Assembly (NCBI GenBank): GCA_019358975.1
Contig: JAHHIL010000039.1
Location: forward strand, 1-53,288
Source of the DNA: Trichocoleus desertorum ATA4-8-CV12
GTDB lineage: Bacteria; Cyanobacteriota; Cyanobacteriia; FACHB-46
Length of the DNA: 53,288 nucleotides
Reading direction: 5' to 3'
Shown here: piece by piece, positions 28,757 through 37,500 of the stretch
Numbering within the stretch: position 1 is the first letter of the stretch
Layout: each line of letters opens with the position of its first letter
The notes under the pieces: generated by a model
What the model was told of the DNA's origin: nothing
Seen by the model: only the letters and a program-made list of their open reading frames with translations
Databases searched by the model: none
Made by a program: the position numbers and the translations under genes

Positions 28757-30288
28757 GATGTCAACTCATCGGATTTCAATTAATCAGTGAAGTGCCGAGA
28801 CTGGCGTAGGCATTGTCATTGTGCCGTTCGGGTTTCCAACTAATCCGATTTTGGTTAATCGGTAAAGCCGCTTCCAAGTGCGAAGTCACAGTTGTTTGCG
28901 AACCTCTAGAGTTTCCAACTAATCCGATTTTGGTTAATCGGTAAAGCTTTGGTCAGCTATGCGAGAGCCTTGAGAATGAGGACTTCAAGTTTCCAACTAA
29001 TCCGATTTTGGTTAATCGGTAAAGGATCAGTCAATCACCGCAGCGGAGTTCATCAAATTGCCAGAGGTTTCCAACTAATCCGATTTTAGTTAATCGGTAA
29101 AGTCCATTGCAGAATTGAGTGGAAAGATTGCCGAGGCAATGGTAAGTTTCCAACTAATCCGATTTTGTTAATCGGTAAAGAAAGAGTTCTTCAGCATGAC
29201 TTCGTGGGGGCAAATTAAGTTTCCAACTAATCCGATTTTGGTTAATCGGTAAAGCTGTGCGCTGAGGGTGATTTAGCGGCAATCAATCAAGCGGTCAAGT
29301 TTCCAACTAATCCGATTTTGGTTAATCGGTAAAGTCGGTTTTAAGTACAGAACATTAGATGAAACCAAAAGAAGTTTCCAACTAATCCGATTTTGGTTAA
29401 TCGGTAAAGCAAGATGGTTAAGCGAAACCGGGCTGAAGCTAATGCGGGTTTCCAACTAATCCGATTTTGGTTAATCGGTAAAGCTCTGGGCCCAATAAAC
29501 TACCTCCCAACACGCAAGTTATTATCTCCCTGGGTTTCCAACTAATCCGATTTTGGTTAATCGGTAAAGCAGTACATTGCCAATGGGAGTATTGGAGCAA
29601 TCTTAAGTTTCCAACTAATCCGATTTTGGTTAATCGGTAAAGCAGCGATCGCCTCAAAGATCAACAACAAAGCGAAATATACCAGTTCCGGAGGTTATTT
29701 GTCAGTCACGTTTCCAACTAATCCGATTTTGGTTAATCGGTAAAGACTGTTGAGGGAGTAATTGATGAGTTTAATCCTCAAAGAATGTTTCCAACTAATC
29801 CGATTTTGGTTAATCGGTAAAGCTGTTGAACTGTGATGTGGCGGCATTTGGATTGTGTATCGTTTCCAACTAATCCGATTTTGGTTAATCGGTAAAGTTT
29901 AGCGCTATATCGGATGCATACTGATGTGCGTCACAAGTTTCCAACTAATCCGATTTTGGTTAATCGGTAAAGACTGTTGAAAAGAAAAGAGCTCGAAAAC
30001 AATCTGATAATTGCAGAGTTTCCAACTAATCCGATTTTGGTTAATCGGTAAAGCTGAGGTTACAATTGTATTTGTTGATTGTTAGACTTGCAGGTTTCCA
30101 ACTAATCCGATTTTGGTTAATCGGTAAAGGAGAACTTCGATGAAGAAACCTACAAGGACTACGCAGCAATCTTCTGTTTCCAACTAATCCGATTTTGGTT
30201 AATCGGTAAAGCCAAGCAAATATTGTAATGACCTGGGAAAGCTTTATGAGCAGTTTCCAACTAATCCGATTTTGGTTAATCGGTAAAG
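28757..30288 (-). CRISPR. CRISPR array 1: 19 repeats plus one degenerate terminal repeat
   Basis: The 36-bp repeat reads on the plus strand GTTTCCAACTAAT, then stem CCGATT, loop TTGGTT, stem AATCGG, then TAAAG. Perfect or near-perfect copies start at 28832, 28911, 28989, 29067 (one G-to-A), 29146 (one base short), 29219, 29299, 29374, 29448, 29534, 29607, 29710, 29787, 29862, 29937, 30018, 30094, 30176 and 30253. A decayed copy at 28757-28792 matches 26 of 36 bases and closes the left end. Spacers are mostly 37-50 bp; one is 67 bp. On the minus strand the repeat ends TTGGAAAC, like known 5' tags, so crRNA is read leftward and the newest spacers are at the right. Confidence 0.98.
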
Positions 30289-30559
30289 ACACCCTCTAGG
30301 AAGTCTGACTCAGACCTTCTTTCAGGCTGCAAAACTCCACAATAGGAATTTTGGCTTGTAGGCAGTCTAGCACAGCCTCGCTTGCAGAGGCTAGAAGCCT
30401 TGCTATACAAGGACTCTCCACAATAGAACGGCAGAATGCAAGTTTCAGCGCTTGAGTCTATTGTGGAGGTAACGAGAGTTCTTGTTAGATGATCCACCAT
30501 ACCGCTGAGGCTTTTCTATATGACAAATTACTAATGCTCAAAGCCCAAGAAGTAGCTTT
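30289..30559 (-). promoter_or_regulatory. Leader of CRISPR array 1
   Basis: This non-coding stretch lies between the newest repeat and the csx3-AAA stop. It shares blocks with the leader of array 2 at similar distance from the repeat: 17 of 21 bases around AGAATGC...TTCAGC at 30429-30449, and TAGCACAGC near 30369. It also contains CTCCACAATAG three times: direct at 30335 and 30416, inverted at 30457-30468, the last two forming a 12-bp inverted repeat. It should hold the array promoter and integration signals. Confidence 0.7.
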
Positions 30560-31495
30560 TTAAGCTGGTAGTGTCCTAGATTGATTAGCTAAACAGTAAG
30601 TTTGCACTGCTTCTAAAACAATATTTGGCATCTGTAACGCCTCTTCCGAAGTCCAAGGGCCTGCAATGATTTCTAGAAATGGTTTGGTGGTTAGTACCTG
30701 ACAGTCTCGTGGTTCCAGCACACTATGGATCACCGCTAGAGGCTGGAGATGGGTTTGGCACAAGTCATGCCATTCCTGCACGAGTTCAGGCTTTTTACTA
30801 ATGATGATGTAGTGCGTGCATTGCTCCACCAAAGGCAGTTTCTCCGGCTGCACCTTGCCCCCCACATCAACCAATACTAGATTGAGCAACTGCCGTAAGT
30901 TAGCGGTCGCCCGTGTGTGATAGTGAAAATATTCCGGTACGAGTTCAGCCGCATTTTTATGCTCATGAATGCGCCGCTCATGCTCTGCAATTAACCGCTT
31001 GGCAAAATCTCGATCGCGAGATTCGTGACTCCAATTACCCTCTCCATCCCAGTTAGCACGTTGCAAAAATATCTGCTGTTCAGGCCACTTCTGGGTCAGA
31101 CTTTGACGTAGGGCATTTGAGAAGATACTCTTACCACTTTCCGGCGGGCCACCAATTAGAATTGCAGGACGAGTGGGGCGCTGCAACGTGATGGAAATCA
31201 AATCACCGATCGCCCGTTCTGGCACTTGGCTATGAACCACGATCGCACCTCCTTCTGGGGCAGAGAAGCAAGCGATCCACGGGGCTACACGGCAATGATC
31301 CACTAAAACGCCATAGAGCCAAGTAGGCATTTGCCCAAACAAAACCACCTCTCGCTCTAGATCTAAATCAGCGGGTAGCTCAATCTCAGCGATCGCCTCT
31401 GGCTTAATCTGCTGGTTGGGAGGGATAGAAGTGATCTCTAGAACTTGGTAGTTCGCCGCTAAGGTTTTGAGGTGAATCAGGGGGTGAGTATCCAT
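30560..31495 (-). CDS. csx3: Csx3-AAA fusion (CRISPR ring nuclease-like domain plus P-loop NTPase)
   Basis: 311 residues. Residues 1-105 form a Csx3-like domain (VVLFGQMPTWLYGVLVDHC, then PWIACFSAPEGGAIVVHSQ). A P-loop NTPase follows, with Walker A GGPPESGKS at 115-123 and a Walker-B-like LNLVLVDVGG. Csx3/Crn3 degrades the second messenger cA4 in type III systems. By alignment with the adjacent standalone Csx3, the His, Asp and Arg of the active site are replaced here by Arg69, Ser78 and Pro80. The domain may therefore bind without cutting, with the ATPase as output. It is co-oriented with standalone csx3, 29 bp downstream. Confidence 0.85.
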   Translation of the reverse strand: MDTHPLIHLKTLAANYQVLEITSIPPNQQIKPEAIAEIELPADLDLEREVVLFGQMPTWLYGVLVDHCRVAPWIACFSAPEGGAIVVHSQVPERAIGDLISITLQRPTRPAILIGGPPESGKSIFSNALRQSLTQKWPEQQIFLQRANWDGEGNWSHESRDRDFAKRLIAEHERRIHEHKNAAELVPEYFHYHTRATANLRQLLNLVLVDVGGKVQPEKLPLVEQCTHYIIISKKPELVQEWHDLCQTHLQPLAVIHSVLEPRDCQVLTTKPFLEIIAGPWTSEEALQMPNIVLEAVQTYCLANQSRTLPA

Positions 31496-31524
31496 TGCAA
31501 CTTTTCAATCCGCTCCGCAGACCA

Positions 31525-31890
31525 CTACTTGCGAAAAATAGACTCAGGTAAATTGATGGGGAGAACTTGTCCAACTTGAACTGCCCGTGAATGTGCCTCT
31601 ACTACAACTGCACCACCCGATCGCGATGTGGCTGCACCTAAACGCGGGTCAAAACAAGCCACCCAAGCTGCTGCGTGACAAGCATGTACCAAAAAGCCAT
31701 AAACCCAAATGGGTGCTCTCCCTTCAATCACAACTCCTTGACTACCCACAAAATCATCTGGCAGGCTTACCCCCTGTAAATCTTGCGGTTCCACTAAGCC
31801 ATCTGGTGTCGTGATGTTGATGTGCAGAAGCTGGTAAGCAAGGCCAGTTTCGGTCTGCTGAGGGATCAGTTGTAGTTCTAGAGGTTTCAT
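31525..31890 (-). CDS. csx3: Standalone Csx3 ring nuclease (Crn3)
   Basis: 121 residues forming a single Csx3 domain: VVIEGRAPIWVYGFLVHACH, then AAWVACFDPRLG and GGAVVVEAHS. His72, Asp81 and Arg83 match in spacing the His/Asp/Arg reported for A. fulgidus Csx3. It is therefore predicted to hydrolyse cA4 and shut down the type III response. A short insert (AATSRS) sits before GGAVVV. It is the first gene of a two-gene unit with csx3-AAA and diverges from the TIGR03985 regulator (115 bp between). Confidence 0.85.
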   Translation of the reverse strand: MKPLELQLIPQQTETGLAYQLLHINITTPDGLVEPQDLQGVSLPDDFVGSQGVVIEGRAPIWVYGFLVHACHAAAWVACFDPRLGAATSRSGGAVVVEAHSRAVQVGQVLPINLPESIFRK

Positions 31891-32005
31891 AGGGGAGACA
31901 GTAAGCTAAAGAACACTTTATAAGACCTTGGAAGAGTAGCTTTCCAGACAAGGGCATACTAGAGAAACCACTCCTCTTGAGAGATTCAGCCTAGGAGACT
32001 CCACG

Positions 32006-32833
32006 ATGCCTGATTTGATTTGGCGCGATCCGCCTAGCCTGCCACTCTTGCAATGGTTAGCACGGGGTTCGCTGAAACAAAATTTGGCTCAGGCTGTACG
32101 TCTGTGGGTTTGGCTGCATCTGCTGTATGGCCCTGATCACATTCGCCTCAGTTTACCCAATCCTTTCACTTACCCGGACTGGCGTGATGCTTTCTTTAGA
32201 ACTGATCATCCCAAGGGAGACGAAAAACCTGAGTTACACGATCACCTGTGTCCTTGCGCCAAAACTACCGATGCCTGGTTATTTGGCGATCGCCTCACCT
32301 TAACTCAACCCAATTGGGAAGCTTGGCTAAGCCATCCTGATCATTGCCAATTATTAGAGCAGCGATCGCGTCAGTTTAAGCAAGCTCTCCAACAACATGA
32401 AGCTTTACCTCCACAGCTCCAGAAGTTTCTACATCAAACTCGCTTATTTGCTGTTACCCGCCGCACCCTCTTTGCGGATCTACAAGTCCTAACCAAGATT
32501 CATTGGCTAAAACGACGGGGCCAGAACTATTACCGAGTGAATGAATGGCCTGTACGTCCTGCACCCGCGATCGCTAAAGAGCATGAGTCTTACTTAAAAG
32601 CCTATGACTTGGAATTCCTAACCCAACCGGATTTGGCAGCGATCGCAGATAACTTTGCCTTGGTGCAGGGAGAGAGACGCTTTTTTGTGCATGTGGAGTA
32701 TGTGATTCCGCCAAACAAGCTCGATCAGGTGGATATCTGGCAAGAGCAATTGCGAGATCACTGGCAGCAGCTTCCGGTCAAGCCTGTCTTGTTGTCTTAT
32801 CAAGGGCAGGACAAACCGATGTCGTTTCTGTAG
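32006..32833 (+). CDS. CRISPR-associated TIGR03985-like protein, N-terminal part
   Basis: 275 residues. It contains a helical N-terminus, LYGPDHIRLSLPNPFTY, a Cys-containing LHDHLCPCAK segment, a winged-helix-like stretch (TRRTLFADLQVLTKIHWLKR) and FFVHVEYVIPP. To my knowledge TIGR03985 proteins occur only beside cyanobacterial CRISPR loci. Together with the next ORF it makes one full-length family member of about 475 residues. Its TAG at 32831-32833 overlaps the GTG of the next frame by one base. The next frame remains open upstream and reads naturally across this point. I therefore think a single frameshift near 32780-32830 splits one gene, but two coupled genes cannot be excluded. Confidence 0.7.
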   Translation: MPDLIWRDPPSLPLLQWLARGSLKQNLAQAVRLWVWLHLLYGPDHIRLSLPNPFTYPDWRDAFFRTDHPKGDEKPELHDHLCPCAKTTDAWLFGDRLTLTQPNWEAWLSHPDHCQLLEQRSRQFKQALQQHEALPPQLQKFLHQTRLFAVTRRTLFADLQVLTKIHWLKRRGQNYYRVNEWPVRPAPAIAKEHESYLKAYDLEFLTQPDLAAIADNFALVQGERRFFVHVEYVIPPNKLDQVDIWQEQLRDHWQQLPVKPVLLSYQGQDKPMSFL

Positions 32834-33435
32834 TGGTGTATCCGGTTTGCGTCTACTACTACCAACGCGGGCCTTATCTCTGTGCCTTTGGGCAAGTTCC
32901 TAGCGGCAAGGGAGGAGATATGGATTGGCGCAACTACCGCTTAGACCGAATTCTGGCGATCGCATCTCTGGAGTGGGGAGATCCGCGAGTACCGACAAAG
33001 CTCTACCAACAGTACCAGCAACGCACGCTCCCCACATCTGAGAGTATCCAGGTCAATATGTCTGATGCTTGGGGATTTGACTACTATCAACCAGCTCAAC
33101 TACTTTTGCTGCGCTTTGATCGAGAGTGGGATCAGCGCTATATCCAAGGAACTTTACGACATGCCACCTTTGAGCCAGTGGATTATCAAGAGGTAGGAAC
33201 ATTGATTCGGCAAACGCTGAAGGGGCAACCACAAAAAGCCTTGCTAAAACTCTGGCGATCGCGCTCTCGGGAGGATGCTTACTATCAGGCCCAGTATCGG
33301 CAAGATGACCCGAATGTGCGGCAACGGTTGCGAGCTTGGCGACCGCGAGTGGAGGTTTTCTTGCCTTGGAATTTACGCCAACGGATGACTCAGGAAGTGG
33401 AGCGGGAGTGGCATCTATATCATGACGAGCTTTGA
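32833..33435 (+). CDS. CRISPR-associated TIGR03985-like protein, C-terminal WYL-like part
   Basis: 200 residues starting VVYPVCVYYYQRGPYLCAFG. The YYYQRGPYLCAFGQ...WRNYRLDRI pattern resembles a WYL ligand-binding domain, as in transcription regulators of CRISPR and other defence loci. The C-terminus (WRPRVEVFLPWNLRQRM) is typical of WYL-like tails. It overlaps the HD gene by 14 bp, so translation is probably coupled. Regulation of csx3, the array or the HD gene in response to a bound nucleotide is an inference. See the preceding entry for the frame break. Confidence 0.7.
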   Translation: MVYPVCVYYYQRGPYLCAFGQVPSGKGGDMDWRNYRLDRILAIASLEWGDPRVPTKLYQQYQQRTLPTSESIQVNMSDAWGFDYYQPAQLLLLRFDREWDQRYIQGTLRHATFEPVDYQEVGTLIRQTLKGQPQKALLKLWRSRSREDAYYQAQYRQDDPNVRQRLRAWRPRVEVFLPWNLRQRMTQEVEREWHLYHDEL

Positions 33436-34054
33436 GCAGACGATCCTGACCTCTCGCTTTGAGGCTGCCTTGGTCTATGCGGTGCAGCTCCACGCTCAGC
33501 AGCGGCGCAAGGTTACAGGTACGCCTTATGTGGCCCATCTCCTGAGTGTGGCTGCTTTGGTATTAGAGGATGGGGGCACTGAAGATGAGGCGATCGCGGC
33601 GCTGCTGCATGATGCGGTGGAAGACCAAGGTGGAGCCACAACACGGGCAGAGATTTCGCGGCGATTTGGGGCGGCAGTGGTAGAGATTGTCGATGGGTGT
33701 ACAGAGCCAGATTTACAGTCAGGGCAGGGATGGCAAGAACATAAGTTGCAATATCTGGAGCAGATACGGCAGGCTGATCCAGCGGTACGGCGGGTGGCGT
33801 TGGCGGATAAGTTGCACAATGCGCGATCGCTGCTGGTGAATTTTCGGCTGGAGGGAGACGGAATCTGGAGCCAGTTTCAGGGTGGTAAGGCAGGGGTGCT
33901 TTGGTTGGCTGAGAGGCAAGTGGAGCTGTTTCGGCAAGTGAGCTACAGTGGAATGGTGACGGAACTGGAGCAGGTGGTGCAAGCGTTGGCGTGGCAGGTT
34001 GGAGTTGCCGCAACTAGCCCGGAACTGGAAGAGGATATTTCCATCGGGGATTAG
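33422..34054 (+). CDS. HD-domain hydrolase of RelA/SpoT (MESH1) type
   Basis: 210 residues. HD motifs are complete: TPYVAHLLSV (His39), ALLHDAVEDQ (His63-Asp64) and VALADKLHNAR with the second Asp. This is the single-domain ppGpp-hydrolase layout; no synthetase domain is present. It starts inside the last codons of the TIGR03985 C-terminal part, so the two are one operon. Known relatives remove the pyrophosphate of ppGpp. Whether this one acts on ppGpp or another alarmone or oligonucleotide in the CRISPR setting is unknown. No HIP1-poor signature marks it as foreign relative to its neighbours. Confidence 0.8.
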   Translation: MTSFEQTILTSRFEAALVYAVQLHAQQRRKVTGTPYVAHLLSVAALVLEDGGTEDEAIAALLHDAVEDQGGATTRAEISRRFGAAVVEIVDGCTEPDLQSGQGWQEHKLQYLEQIRQADPAVRRVALADKLHNARSLLVNFRLEGDGIWSQFQGGKAGVLWLAERQVELFRQVSYSGMVTELEQVVQALAWQVGVAATSPELEEDISIGD

Positions 34055-34103
34055 GATTTGGGCGTCTTGAGACAACTCACGTTTGTAATTCAAGAGGCGG
34101 TTC

Positions 34104-34414
34104 ATGATGAAGTTACTCAAGTTTGGCACTGCGATCGCGGTGGCTCCCGTTATCTGCTGGCTCGTGATGTGGGTGAAGCCTGGAGAAGCAGCGGTTTTGG
34201 GCGGTGGGGGTTGGCACTATGCGATCGATTCTTTTGATGACAGTATTCAGGGGAATGCGATCGGGGGAACAGGTTACGAGGGATGAGAGAAATGAAGCCT
34301 GTAGAAGAGACAAAGCTAGTGCCAGAGCCGAGGGGATGGTTGGGTTTGACGGTGATCGGTTTGGTGTTTGGGGGTAAGCAGTTGCGCGATCGCTTGAAGT
34401 CTTCTGTAGGTTAG
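34104..34414 (+). pseudogene. Remnant of a PEP-CTERM exported protein
   Basis: Residues 1-60 (34104-34286) start MKLLKFGTAIAVAPV, a signal-like stretch followed by AAVLGGGGWHYAIDSFDDS. In the +2 frame, 34292-34414 reads a 40-residue C-terminus with VPEPRGWLGLTVIGLVFGG then KQLRDRLKSS. That is the PEP-hydrophobic-basic sorting tag for exosortase. The two ends belong together but are in different frames, and the middle is far shorter than usual. I read this as a deleted and shifted gene; two tiny genes are less likely. Confidence 0.45.
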
Positions 34415-34452
34415 CGATCGGGTTGCTTTCGGTTTATGTGGATGTATTAACA

Positions 34453-34497
34453 AAAACGGAGGGATGTCCTAAGTCGCATCTCTCCGTTTTTTCTTTT
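34453..34497. terminator. Bidirectional terminator between the HD operon and array 2
   Basis: ACGGAGGGATG and CATCTCTCCGT form an 11-bp stem with one G-T wobble. On the plus strand it is followed by TTTTTTCTTTT. On the minus strand it is followed by TTTTTG. It can stop both the regulator/HD transcript and the leftward array-2 precursor. Confidence 0.8.
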
Positions 34498-34557
34498 CAA
34501 ATCGGTGCAGTCCAAGATGGATGATATTGCTGGGCTGGGTGGCGCTATAGAAATGGC

Positions 34558-37500
34558 GTTTCCAACTAATCCGATTTTGGTTAATCGGTAAAGAGCAAGA
34601 ACTAAATCTGTCTTACTCTGGCTACTCAATTGCCTATATGTACTGGTTTCCAACTAATCCGATTTTGGTTAATCGGTAAAGCGGATTAAGTTTGAAACAC
34701 TCTTTCCCTTAGTCGCAGTCGTTTCCAACTAATCCGATTTTGGTTAATCGGTAAAGCTGGCGCAACAGCAAAAGTTCGAACTGTAGAAATCAACTCGTTT
34801 CCAACTAATCCGATTTTGGTTAATCGGTAAAGGCCTTGTTCTTGAAAAACTTTTTGAGCAGAAAGCTGACAAGTTTCCAACTAATCCGATTTTGGTTAAT
34901 CGGTAAAGAGCGCAAAATGAGGAAGAGTGGCTCATTGAGTATAATAGTTTCCAACTAATCCGATTTTGGTTAATCGGTAAAGATCTAAGAGCATGTGTGG
35001 TGCAAATATGTACTAAATGTTTGAAAGTTTCCAACTAATCCGATTTTGGTTAATCGGTAAAGGTGACCGAAAAAGGCTTCGGCCTTTGGGTATACTCCCA
35101 AGAGTTTCCAACTAATCCGATTTTGGTTAATCGGTAAAGTGTGGATCTTAAGGATTTGAGCGATCGCGTCCCTCTAGTTCGTGGCGTTTCCAACTAATCC
35201 GATTTTGGTTAATCGGTAAAGCCTACCTTGGTATAAGTGTCTGATTGAGCAGGCGATCGGAGGTTTCCAACTAATCCGATTTTGGTTAATCGGTAAAGTC
35301 TGTCGCAGCTGGCTCAGGAAACGGCTACTTGAATACTTGTTTCCAACTAATCCGATTTTGGTTAATCGGTAAAGATTTCAAAGGGGGTAATGAATTCCAT
35401 CATGCAATGTGTCAAGGTTTCCAACTAATCCGATTTTGGTTAATCGGTAAAGGAGGGGAAAGTCAGAGCAGCCCTAGTCCTGAGGCAACTGGGCGAAAAC
35501 AAGTTTCCAACTAATCCGATTTTGGTTAATCGGTAAAGTACAACTTAGGGGTAAGTCCAAGTAGAAATGATAATTCTATAGTTTCCAACTAATCCGATTT
35601 TGGTTAATCGGTAAAGAAAACAGTAGATAGTGTTAAACGGGATATCCTTAGTGCTATGTTTCCAACTAATCCGATTTTGGTTAATCGGTAAAGGATAAGC
35701 AGTTCAAGGAATTACAACCTTCTGACTTAGAGTTTCCAACTAATCCGATTTTGGTTAATCGGTAAAGCTTGAAGCTGGAAACACATATAAAATCCAGAAT
35801 GAAGTTTCCAACTAATCCGATTTTGGTTAATCGGTAAAGTCAATGTCCGACGTATTCCATGAGTCGGTGCCTTTTGAGTGTTTCCAACTAATCCGATTTT
35901 GGTTAATCGATAAAGAAGTGGCCGTCTCTGCAATGTAGTTGATAAAACTGTTCTGGAAGTTTCCAACTAATCCGATTTTGGTTAATCGGTAAAGATTCAC
36001 GGGAGAATTATTTTAACACCTTTGAGATTGCAAGAGAAAGTTTCCAACTAATCCGATTTTGGTTAATCGGTAAAGGTGCAACTCAAAAAGAAAAGTTTGA
36101 TAAAGCGTTTTATCCAAGTTCCAACTAATCCGATTTTGGTTAATCGGTAAAGGATCAGCCTAAGACAGAAAACATTATTTTAGATAGGAAGTTTCCAACT
36201 AATCCGATTTTGGTTAATCGGTAAAGGACAATTGGATTTCTTGGTTTATCGGCAATCTTAATGTTTCCAACTAATCCGATTTTGGTTAATCGGTAAAGGT
36301 TGGACTTACCGTCGGTGACTCTAGCTGTAATGACGGATTTCTTTAGTTTCCAACTAATCCGATTTTGGTTAATCGGTAAAGCTAATAGTCTGGAAGAAAG
36401 CGTAAAGAGTCTAAGCTATAAAAGTTTCCAACTAATCCGATTTTGGTTAATCGGTAAAGAATTGAAAAATCGTGAAGACTGGCCAGTTGATTTAATAAGG
36501 TTTCCAACTAATCCGATTTTGGTTAATCGGTAAAGAATTGAAAAAGACCCGATTAGAAATGCATTGAGAAAGGTTTCCAACTAATCCGATTTTGGTTAAT
36601 CGGTAAAGGTCTCGGGTACCGTCCCAATTCAACCGCAAGTTTGCTATTTAAGTTTCCAACTAATCCGATTTTGGTTAATCGGTAAAGAAATGGGTCAGCT
36701 ATGAGCTATCTTTACGAATGTCCAAAGTTTCCAACTAATCCGATTTTGGTTAATCGGTAAAGGCAACGACCAGACGGGGCAGCGTTTCGAGCTACCTGTT
36801 AATGTTTCCAACTAATCCGATTTTGGTTAATCGGTAAAGCAGTTGACGATAGCGACATTGCACCTTGAGTCGCCCCTGCGTTTCCAACTAATCCGATTTT
36901 GGTTAATCGGTAAAGGCAACGACCAGACGGGGCAGCGTTTCGAGCTACCTGTTAATGTTTCCAACTAATCCGATTTTGGTTAATCGGTAAAGCAGTTGAC
37001 GATAGCGACATTGCACCTTGAGTCGCCCCTGCGTTTCCAACTAATCCGATTTTGGTTAATCGGTAAAGCTTGGTACCTTTGGTTTATGTGCCGATGCAGT
37101 AAATGCTCAGTTTCCAACTAATCCGATTTTGGTTAATCGGTAAAGTTGATATGCAGAAGGTTAATCCAAGAGTGTTTGCATTTTGTGTTTCCAACTAATC
37201 CGATTTTGGTTAATCGGTAAAGTCTGGGGCAGCAGCCTTTGTTCCTATTCCTGTGGTTAGTTTCCAACTAATCCGATTTTGGTTAATCGGTAAAGATCCA
37301 CACTTTCCGTTGCTGCTTTACTCTCTACTTCTTTAGTTTCCAACTAATCCGATTTTGGTTAATCGGTAAAGCTGAAATGAGTGGCCCCATTAGTGTCAAC
37401 GTTAACAAGTTTCCAACTAATCCGATTTTGGTTAATCGGTAAAGACTTTTCGTTTACCTTGAATGCAACAGCATATTTGGGTTTCCAACTAATCCGATTT

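Noticed and set aside
36460-36572. Two neighbouring spacers both starting AATTGAAAAA
   Set aside because: The similarity stops after about 10 bases; chance or shared AT richness.
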